Assembly: GCA_934725345.1 (NCBI GenBank)
Contig: CAKVBG010000028.1
Coordinates: 1-12,097 of the forward strand
DNA: 12,097 nucleotides
From: an uncultured Eubacteriales bacterium
Lineage (GTDB): Bacteria; Bacillota; Clostridia; Oscillospirales; Acutalibacteraceae
Direction: 5' to 3'
The notes beneath the pieces were generated by a model. It did no database searches. It was given only the letters and a program-made list of their open reading frames with translations, and had not been told where the DNA came from. This document shows positions 1-5,403 of the stretch, one piece after another. The first letter of the stretch is position 1. Each line of letters begins with the position of its first letter. A program made the translations under genes and the position numbers.

Positions 1-811
1 GAGTAACTTCGAACAATTGTTGACAATGCTTAGAAGTGGTTTGTTGACACTTGATGACGTTATTGGCGGAAACGAAAAAATGATTTCAGATCTTCGTAAT
101 ATGATCAACCTTTACCGCGAATACCGTAAAACCAATAAAGGTGACCTACCTAAAGGAATCATTTTTTACGGTGCACCAGGTGTGGGAAAAACAACCGGAT
201 TACGAGCAATTGCTGCTGCTGAAAAGTTACCAGTAGTATTAGTTAGACCAGGTGGAACTGAAGAACAAGCAGTTGAAAAGTTAACAAATGCGTTTTCTGA
301 AGCTAAAACCCTAGGAGCTTCACTTGGACCTGACGATGGACCGGCAATATTAATACTCGACGAAATTGATGCTATCTGCTCCCAACGCACGGCTGAGAAG
401 ACAAATAAATTGACTACCGCTATGCTCGGACTGTTAGATGATCTTAAACCAAAAGATAATGTTTTAGTTACTGCAACTACAAATCTCTTAGAAGCGGTTG
501 ACAGTGCGATTAGAAGAGCTGGACGTCTAAAACCAAAATGTGAAGTAGCTAAACCTCAGGAAGATGGAATTCGTAAGATTCTAAAAGTGACCTTCTCTGG
601 ATTCAAATTAGAAGGACAAATGTCTCTTGATGAATTCGTTGAAAACTTCGTAGGACCTCTCAGAGGTTGCACTGGTGCGGATATTTACGACATTGCTAAC
701 GATGCAATTCAACAACGTTTGAATAAAAGTTCAACCAAGATGTACAGCGATATCACTTTATATGTGAGTGACGTTAACGAACAAATTGAAAAATTACGTA
801 ATAATAAATAA
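1..811 (+). CDS. AAA+ family ATPase, 5' end cut by window edge
   Basis: An ATP-driven AAA+ module that would remodel or unfold a protein partner; the substrate is unknown. The reading frame is open to base 1, so the TTG at 17 and ATG at 26 are probably internal and the N-terminus is missing. Visible in order: a DDVIGG segment typical of the start of classical AAA domains, Walker A GAPGVGKTT (170-196), Walker B ILILDEIDA (Asp-Glu codons 359-364), sensor-1 Asn in TATTN (482-484), an arginine-finger region AIRRAGR (506-526), and the helical lid with GCTGADI. This resembles the FtsH/VCP/proteasomal-ATPase clade, but the protein stops right after the lid. It has no HExxH zinc-protease domain, so it is not FtsH. 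No membrane segment is visible, though one could lie off the edge. A terminator hairpin follows at 832. Family assignment is firm; the biological role is unknown. Confidence 0.85.
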   Translation, partial: SNFEQLLTMLRSGLLTLDDVIGGNEKMISDLRNMINLYREYRKTNKGDLPKGIIFYGAPGVGKTTGLRAIAAAEKLPVVLVRPGGTEEQAVEKLTNAFSEAKTLGASLGPDDGPAILILDEIDAICSQRTAEKTNKLTTAMLGLLDDLKPKDNVLVTATTNLLEAVDSAIRRAGRLKPKCEVAKPQEDGIRKILKVTFSGFKLEGQMSLDEFVENFVGPLRGCTGADIYDIANDAIQQRLNKSSTKMYSDITLYVSDVNEQIEKLRNNK

Positions 812-831
812 TAGTTTGATAGTACACTCGC

Positions 832-870
832 TCCCCATGTTCAAACACAACATGGGGATATTTTATATTT
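832..870 (+). terminator. Rho-independent terminator after the AAA+ ATPase gene
   Basis: Perfect 10-bp stem: TCCCCATGTT (832-841) pairs with AACATGGGGA (849-858) across a 7-base loop. It is followed on the + strand by an interrupted T-rich tract (ATTTTATATTT). It lies 21 bases after the stop codon. The minus-strand side lacks a T tract, so it mainly serves the rightward gene. Confidence 0.75.
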
Positions 871-888
871 AAATTTACACACAACCCT

Positions 889-922
889 ATAAAAAAAGAC
901 CGTACATAGAAAAATGCACGGC
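889..922 (-). terminator. Rho-independent terminator after the 943-1554 gene
   Basis: Read on the minus strand, CCGTGCAT (921-914) pairs with ATGTACGG (907-900) through 8 bp including one G-U pair, with a 6-base loop. TCTTTTTTTA follows directly. This is a textbook intrinsic terminator about 20 bases beyond the stop codon of the leftward gene. It faces the rightward terminator at 832-870, so the two convergent transcripts are separated. Confidence 0.85.
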
Positions 923-942
923 TTAAAGATAAAAATCAGCTG

Positions 943-1554
943 TTAAAATCTAACATCAGGAGCTCCATAAATGATCCTAAGTGGCACAACATACCCACCA
1001 TCTAATTTGAAATTCAATGCTTTAATCAAATCAAGCTTAATCATGTTTTTTAACCAAGTTGTATCCTCGCGCAGTTTTTTTGCGAACCTTTTACAATTAT
1101 CACATGTTAACCCTTGAGCAAAATTATTCATAACTAACTTAATCATATCTTGATCTACCATATAATTCTTATTGTCAAATCTGTGAGATTCAAAAATCAC
1201 TCCGATAATCTCATTAAACAATAATTTCCTAGATAAATCTAAAAAATTGATAACTGTCTTGTCTTTAATCATACCAAATATAGGTCGGCGAAAATTCGGG
1301 TCTTCAGAAGATTTTTCCAAAGCTTCTATAAGATAATCTTGAATATTTATTTCTTCAAAAATATGCTTTTCGATCTTCTGGAGCTGATTCGAAATAAAAA
1401 TTCTTCTACAACCTATATCTTCGTGTTTACTTGAAGACGAACTGATATCCCCCAAACTCAACTTTCCAGTTGATGATGCTTTAACTTTTGATCCAAGAAC
1501 AGTACCAGTCATAAATAAAGTTGCCATTAAAAAAGATGCTAATCTTTTGCGCAT
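943..1554 (-). CDS. Secreted protein of unknown function (Sec signal peptide)
   Basis: I do not recognise this 203-residue protein. The N-terminus is a clear Sec signal peptide: basic MRKR, a hydrophobic stretch at about 5-21, and an AxA-like site VKA|SS giving likely cleavage after residue 26. No lipobox cysteine is present, so the mature protein should be released or cell-wall associated. A Ser-rich stretch (37-42) follows, then a mostly helical, charged region of about 150 residues. There are three cysteines (49, 151, 154); the last two form a CDNC (CxxC) motif that could be a disulfide or metal site. No catalytic motif or repeat is visible. The start is well supported: AGGAGG lies 9 bases upstream of the ATG. 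It follows the rpsT terminator and has its own terminator, so it is probably transcribed alone. It might be a host- or surface-interaction factor, but that is a guess. Confidence 0.75.
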   Translation of the reverse strand: MRKRLASFLMATLFMTGTVLGSKVKASSTGKLSLGDISSSSSKHEDIGCRRIFISNQLQKIEKHIFEEINIQDYLIEALEKSSEDPNFRRPIFGMIKDKTVINFLDLSRKLLFNEIIGVIFESHRFDNKNYMVDQDMIKLVMNNFAQGLTCDNCKRFAKKLREDTTWLKNMIKLDLIKALNFKLDGGYVVPLRIIYGAPDVRF

Positions 1555-1598
1555 ATATTTCTATTCCTCCTGAATAGTATATCTTTATTAAACTAACA

Positions 1599-1621
1599 CA
1601 AACACCCTTTATGGGTGTTTG
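1599..1621 (-). terminator. Hairpin closing the rplM-rpsI-degV-rpsT operon
   Basis: A perfect 9-bp inverted repeat, CAAACACCC (1599-1607) and GGGTGTTTG (1613-1621), with a 5-base loop begins 10 bases after the rpsT stop codon. On the minus strand it is followed by TGTTAGTTTAAT, a weak T tract, so termination may be partial and some transcription could reach the secreted-protein gene downstream. Confidence 0.6.
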
Positions 1622-1631
1622 ATAAAATAGC

Positions 1632-1877
1632 TTAAATCACGCTCTTGCGAACAATTGCAGATTTTCTTCTTGCTGCAGTGTTTTTATGCATAATGCCCTT
1701 AGAAACAGCTTGGTCAATTTTTTGAATCGCAGCCCTAACAGCTGTAGTTTTGTTGTTTTCAGTTGCGTTCAATGCATTCTTGATCAGAGTTCTAAGTGAA
1801 GATTTGTAAGCTTTATTTCTTTCATTTCTTGTTCTCGAAACTCTAACTCTTTTTTTTGCAGATTTTATATTTGGCAT
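1632..1877 (-). CDS. rpsT: 30S ribosomal protein S20
   Basis: Primary 16S rRNA-binding protein of the small subunit, acting early in 30S assembly. It is 81 residues, slightly shorter than the usual 85-90, and very basic. The N-terminus MPNIKSAKKRVR is the family signature, and the C-terminal segment MHKNTAARRKS matches the conserved HKNxAARxKS block; the C-terminal helix is a few residues short. GAGGAGG lies about 11 bases before the ATG. It starts 30 bases after degV on the same strand with no terminator between, so it is probably the last gene of the rplM-rpsI-degV-rpsT transcript. A hairpin follows the stop. Identification is secure; the placement behind degV is less usual. Confidence 0.96.
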   Translation of the reverse strand: MPNIKSAKKRVRVSRTRNERNKAYKSSLRTLIKNALNATENNKTTAVRAAIQKIDQAVSKGIMHKNTAARRKSAIVRKSVI

Positions 1878-1907
1878 AAAACTAAGTTCCTCCTCTTATA
1901 TCTATTT

Positions 1908-2768
1908 TTATCTATGATCATTCATGAATACCAATGCCAAAGCTCCGGGGCCTGTATGAGTGCCTATCACGGGACCTATACTTGTAACAATAACTTCACT
2001 TGCTCCAAATTCTTCTTTCAGTCTACGCACTGCATACTGAGCGTCTTCTAAACATCCTCCATGCCCAACTATCAAAGTTTGATTATGAACACTAGGATTC
2101 AAGTTTGCAACTTTTGAAATTATAGAATCAAAAGCCTTTCGCCGCCCCCTCATTCGGTCAGAAATAGAAAGTTTTCCTTCATTGTCTAACTTAAGAATCG
2201 GCTTAACACTCAGTATACTACCAACCACCGCAACCGTAGGAGAAATTCTTCCTCCCCTTTTCAAGTGATACAAGTCATCTACTATGAACCAATGACAACA
2301 CTTAAGTTTATTAATTTCAACCCACTCGCTAAGCTCTTCTATACTCATATCTTGCTTCTTTTTCAAAGCTGCATGATAAACTAACAATCCCTGTCCAATG
2401 GACGCTGACTTAGAATCCAGTATTCTAATCTTTCTCTCAGGGAACTGTCTTAAAAGTTCTTCACAAGCTCTCAAAGCATTATTATAGGTACCGCTCAAAG
2501 CACCCGAAAAACCTATATAAATTACGTCCTTGCCCTGTTCCAAATAAGTTGAAAAAAAATCTACAAATTCTTGAGTGTTTATTTGAGTCGTTGAAGGAAG
2601 CTTTTTTTCTCTGAGAAATTTATAAAACTCCTCGGTGTTGACATCTAAATCTAAATAGACATGATCATCTATCACGTACTTCATCGGGATTACTTGTATC
2701 CCCAATTCAGTGGATACTTGGCGAGGTAAGTCTGCTGTAGAATCTGTTACTATAACGTAGTCATTCAT
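1908..2768 (-). CDS. DegV family protein (fatty-acid-binding, FakB-like)
   Basis: DegV/FakB proteins hold a fatty acid in a buried tunnel; with the kinase FakA they deliver it as acyl-phosphate to phospholipid synthesis in Gram-positive bacteria. At 286 residues the length is normal. Family marks: VTDSTADLP (7-15), the ligand-contact segment PSTTQ (58-62), SGALSGTY (88-95), DSKSASIGQG (118-127), the LKRGGRIS turn (169-176), and the C-terminal GTHTGPGALA (269-278). Which fatty acid is bound cannot be read from sequence. FakA is not in the window. It lies between rpsI (65 bases upstream) and rpsT (30 bases downstream), all on the same strand, so it is probably co-transcribed with ribosomal proteins. 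There is no clear Shine-Dalgarno before its ATG; a 12-codon mini-ORF ends 6 bases upstream and might feed ribosomes to it. The family is certain; the exact role in this organism is inferred. Confidence 0.92.
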   Translation of the reverse strand: MNDYVIVTDSTADLPRQVSTELGIQVIPMKYVIDDHVYLDLDVNTEEFYKFLREKKLPSTTQINTQEFVDFFSTYLEQGKDVIYIGFSGALSGTYNNALRACEELLRQFPERKIRILDSKSASIGQGLLVYHAALKKKQDMSIEELSEWVEINKLKCCHWFIVDDLYHLKRGGRISPTVAVVGSILSVKPILKLDNEGKLSISDRMRGRRKAFDSIISKVANLNPSVHNQTLIVGHGGCLEDAQYAVRRLKEEFGASEVIVTSIGPVIGTHTGPGALALVFMNDHR

Positions 2769-2774
2769 AAAAGA

Positions 2775-2810
2775 TTAGGACCAATTCGTTGAAAAAACTA
2801 AAAGTCCCAT
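2775..2810 (-). other. Possible 11-residue leader ORF before degV
   Basis: In the rpsI-degV gap, an ATG preceded by AAGGGTGG (4 bases away) opens an 11-residue frame ending TAA, just 6 bases before the degV ATG. The degV start itself has no recognisable ribosome binding site. Re-initiation from this small ORF could therefore drive degV translation. A frame this short can occur by chance, so the call is tentative. Confidence 0.25.
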
Positions 2811-2833
2811 AGATCCACCCTTCAAGAAAAATA

Positions 2834-3235
2834 CTATCTCTTTGAGAACTGCGGAGCCTTTCTAGCTTTCTTAAGACCGTATTTTTTGCGCTCTTTCATA
2901 CGAGGATCGCGGGTTAAGAACCCAGATTTTTTCAAAGGTAATTTAAGCTTTTCAGCATCAAACTTAAGAAGTGCACGAGAAATACCATGTCTAATTGCAC
3001 CTGCTTGACCTGAAACTCCTCCGCCTGTAACATTACAAACGATATCAAATTTGCCTTCACTTTCAGTTAGCAAGAGAGGCTGACGAACTATAACTTTTAA
3101 AGTTTCAAGTCCGAAATACTCATCAATGCTTCTGCCGTTTACTTGAATCTTACCAGTACCTTTGTACATTCTTACACGAGCAACTGACTTTTTCCTTCTT
3201 CCCGTGCCATAAAAAAACGGACTTTTTTCGTACAT
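2834..3235 (-). CDS. rpsI: 30S ribosomal protein S9
   Basis: Small-subunit head protein whose C-terminal tail reaches the P-site tRNA. It is 133 residues, the usual length. It shows the N-terminal YGTGRRKKSVARVR block, the central GGGVSGQAGAIRHGISRAL, the RDPRMKERKKYG segment, and the invariant tail KKARKAPQFSKR, whose last residues contact tRNA. The ATG overlaps the rplM stop by one base (TAATG). GGAGGGG, 10 bases upstream, sits inside the rplM coding sequence, which implies translational coupling. rplM-rpsI is one of the most conserved gene pairs in bacteria. No oddities seen. Confidence 0.98.
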   Translation of the reverse strand: MYEKSPFFYGTGRRKKSVARVRMYKGTGKIQVNGRSIDEYFGLETLKVIVRQPLLLTESEGKFDIVCNVTGGGVSGQAGAIRHGISRALLKFDAEKLKLPLKKSGFLTRDPRMKERKKYGLKKARKAPQFSKR

Positions 3236-3678
3236 TATCTATTCCCCTCCAAATCTTTCCATAACTCAGGTTTCTGAGCTTCATGCTTATGTTGAGAACC
3301 CACAACCGCACGCAATCTAACAATTTGTTGACGTCCGAGAGAGTTTTTCTGAAGCATTCCCTTAACTGCCAGCTCCATTGCTTTTTCAGGGCGAGTTTTC
3401 ATCAAAGCATCGTATCTTATGCTCTTTAGATTACCAACGTAACCTGTATGACGATAGTAATACTTTTGGGTCAATTTCTTTCCCGTAAGTACGGCTTTAT
3501 CGCAATTAAGCACTATAACATGATCTCCGCAATCAACGTGTGGTGCAAAAGTCGGTTTGTGCTTTCCGCGAAGTAAATTTGCCGCTTGAACCGCTATTCT
3601 TCCCAGCGGTTTGCCGGCTGCGTCTATAATATACCATTTACGCTCAACAGAGCCAGATTTTGGCATGTATGTAGACAT
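3235..3678 (-). CDS. rplM: 50S ribosomal protein L13
   Basis: Early-assembling 23S rRNA-binding protein of the large subunit. From the chosen start it has 147 residues and begins MSTYMPKSGSVERKWYIIDA, the usual Firmicute L13 N-terminus. Conserved blocks KPLGRIA, LRGKHKPTFAPHVDCGDHVIV and KYYYRHTGYVG follow. An upstream in-frame ATG at 3684 is rejected: AGGAGG (3686-3691) would be only 1 base from it, but lies 7 bases from the ATG at 3678. One difference: the usual GMLPKNxLGR is GMLQKNSLGR here, replacing a normally conserved proline. First gene of the operon, with its own promoter about 43 bases upstream and rpsI overlapping its stop. Confidence 0.97.
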   Translation of the reverse strand: MSTYMPKSGSVERKWYIIDAAGKPLGRIAVQAANLLRGKHKPTFAPHVDCGDHVIVLNCDKAVLTGKKLTQKYYYRHTGYVGNLKSIRYDALMKTRPEKAMELAVKGMLQKNSLGRQQIVRLRAVVGSQHKHEAQKPELWKDLEGNR

Positions 3679-3685
3679 CTTCATT

Positions 3686-3691
3686 CCTCCT
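3686..3691 (-). promoter_or_regulatory. Ribosome binding site that decides the rplM start
   Basis: AGGAGG on the minus strand. It is 7 bases from the ATG at 3678 but only 1 base from the ATG at 3684, so the downstream start is the usable one. Confidence 0.85.
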
Positions 3692-3720
3692 ATTTTTTAT
3701 AAAAATTCTTAGCACTTTAG

Positions 3721-3750
3721 AGTTTACCACTGCATGATGGTAAATGTCAA
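3721..3750 (-). promoter_or_regulatory. Sigma-A-type promoter for the rplM operon
   Basis: Minus strand: a perfect -35 TTGACA (3750-3745), an 18-base spacer, then TAAACT (3726-3721) as -10 preceded by TGG, an extended -10 (TGn). Transcription would start near 3714. That leaves a leader of only about 35 bases, too short for a structured L13 leader regulator. Confidence 0.65.
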
Positions 3751-3865
3751 GATAAATTTAATTTGTTTCGGATAAAGCTTCGGTTTTCTTTGCTATCTAC
3801 CTGCTTTTCTCTTTTTTACTCCATTTCGGTTTTTGTTTTTAATGGTTTTAAGCTACATATGGTGT

Positions 3866-3893
3866 TTGAAAATTCCTGCAAGAGATGTATAAT
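3866..3893 (+). promoter_or_regulatory. Sigma-A-type promoter for proS-nifJ
   Basis: TTGAAA (3866-3871), a 16-base spacer and a perfect TATAAT (3888-3893) predict a start near 3900, about 40 bases before the proS ATG. There is no room for a T-box leader, the tRNA-sensing element that controls many Firmicute synthetase genes. The bases between the two divergent promoters (3751-3865) are pyrimidine-rich; I see no other feature there. Confidence 0.75.
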
Positions 3894-3940
3894 GGTTATA
3901 CTTAAAAACTCAATAAAAAATAGGAAAGTGTGATTACTAA

Positions 3941-5377
3941 ATGGATAAGCAAAAAAAGATGGTAGAAGAAATCACTTCAATGGAAGAAGATTTTGCTAAA
4001 TGGTACACGGATATAGTCCAGAAAGCCGAATTGATGGATTATTCATGTGTTCGGGGTTGTATGGTAATTCAGCCCTATGGATATGCTCTTTGGGAAAACA
4101 TGGTCTCCATTCTTGATAAGATGTTTAAAAAATTGGGACATCAAAATGTTTCAATGCCACTTCTAATTCCCGAAAGTTTGCTTCAAAAAGAGAAAGATCA
4201 TATAGAAGGCTTTGCACCAGAAGTAGCTTGGGTTACTCACGGCGGCTCTCAAAAACTTCAGGAAAGATATTGTATCCGTCCGACCTCAGAAACGCTATTT
4301 TGCGAACATTATGCAAATAAAGTTCATTCCTGGAGAGATTTACCAAAACTTTATAACCAGTGGTGCAGCGTTGTAAGATGGGAAAAAACTACTCGTCCAT
4401 TTTTAAGATCGGTTGAGTTCCACTGGCAAGAGGGCCATACCATCCATGAAACCGCTGAAGAAGCTATGAAAGAAACTAAACAAATGTTGGAGGTCTATGC
4501 AAACTTCTGCGAAGAGTATCTGGCGATACCCGTCATAAAGGGAAGAAAAACCGAAAGCGAAAAGTTTGCAGGTGCAGAGATAACTTATACCATAGAGGCA
4601 TTAATGCACGACGGTAAAGCTTTGCAGTCCGGCACGAGCCACTACTTTGGGAATGGTTTTGCTAAAGCATTTAATATTTCATTCCAAAATCGGAATAACG
4701 AACAAGAATACGTGTATCAAACTTCTTGGGGCAGCTCAACTCGCTTGATAGGTGGAATAATAATGACTCACGGAGATAACAGAGGCTTGGTCTTACCTCC
4801 TGCGGTTGCACCTATTCAAGTTATTATCGTACCTGTTGCAATGCACAAACCCGGAGTTATTGAAAAGGCAGAGGAAATACTTAATACTTTGAATTCAGTG
4901 TGTAGAGTGCAAATTGATAAATCTGATAAGAGTCCTGGATGGAAATTTTCTGAGTATGAAATGCGAGGCGTCCCCTTAAGACTTGAGCTTGGACCAAGAG
5001 ATATCCAAAACAATGAATGCGTTATAGTGCGTCGTGACAACCTTGAAAAAATAAAAGTTTCTCTTGATTCACTCGAAGATACTGTTATTAAACTACTTCA
5101 GGACGTTCATGAAGGTATGTATCAAAAGGCCCTAGAAAGACGTCAAAGCATGACGTACACTGCGCAAAATGAAAAAGAATTTGAAAAAATTTCACAAGAA
5201 AAAATCGGGTTGATAAAGGCGCCTTGGTGCGGAAGCGCTGAGTGCGAAAAAACAATAAAAGAAAAAACCGCCTTCACTTCAAGATGTATTATTGAGGAAA
5301 CACCATCTGAAGGAAGTCGCTGCCTATGCTGCGGAAATAAACCTAAATACGTTGTTTATTGGGCCAAAGCTTATTAA
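3941..5377 (+). CDS. proS: Prolyl-tRNA synthetase, archaeal/eukaryotic type
   Basis: Charges tRNA-Pro with proline (class II synthetase, cytoplasm). It is 478 residues, matching the short archaeal/eukaryotic-type ProRS rather than the bacterial type of about 570 residues; no INS editing domain is inserted. Class II motifs: RPTSE (113-117), motif 2 around TRPFLRSVEFHWQEGHT (151-167), the proline/adenylate site LQSGTSHYFG (228-237), and motif 3 THGDNRGLVLPP (276-287). An anticodon-binding domain follows from about 295. The C-terminal extension carries a CX4C (C430, C435) and CX2C (C461, C464) likely zinc site and ends in WAKAY; the terminal Tyr is typical of this type. It begins at ATG 3941, with only a weak upstream AGGAAAG. 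Tandem stops TAATAA end it, and nifJ starts 26 bases later, so the two are probably co-transcribed from the promoter at 3866. This ProRS type is common in Clostridia. Confidence 0.96.
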   Translation: MDKQKKMVEEITSMEEDFAKWYTDIVQKAELMDYSCVRGCMVIQPYGYALWENMVSILDKMFKKLGHQNVSMPLLIPESLLQKEKDHIEGFAPEVAWVTHGGSQKLQERYCIRPTSETLFCEHYANKVHSWRDLPKLYNQWCSVVRWEKTTRPFLRSVEFHWQEGHTIHETAEEAMKETKQMLEVYANFCEEYLAIPVIKGRKTESEKFAGAEITYTIEALMHDGKALQSGTSHYFGNGFAKAFNISFQNRNNEQEYVYQTSWGSSTRLIGGIIMTHGDNRGLVLPPAVAPIQVIIVPVAMHKPGVIEKAEEILNTLNSVCRVQIDKSDKSPGWKFSEYEMRGVPLRLELGPRDIQNNECVIVRRDNLEKIKVSLDSLEDTVIKLLQDVHEGMYQKALERRQSMTYTAQNEKEFEKISQEKIGLIKAPWCGSAECEKTIKEKTAFTSRCIIEETPSEGSRCLCCGNKPKYVVYWAKAY

Positions 5378-5403
5378 TAACCACTTAAGGAGTTGTAATA
5401 AAT

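Noticed and set aside
17..811. Full-length AAA+ gene starting at TTG 17 or ATG 26
   Set aside because: The frame is open to base 1 and the TTG has no ribosome binding site in view; it is treated as a partial gene.
1..811. FtsH protease
   Set aside because: No transmembrane segment or HExxH protease domain; the protein ends after the AAA lid.
1576..1581. TATACT as a -10 for the secreted-protein gene
   Set aside because: No acceptable -35 at 15-18 bases, and the leader would be only about 15 bases; not strong enough to list.
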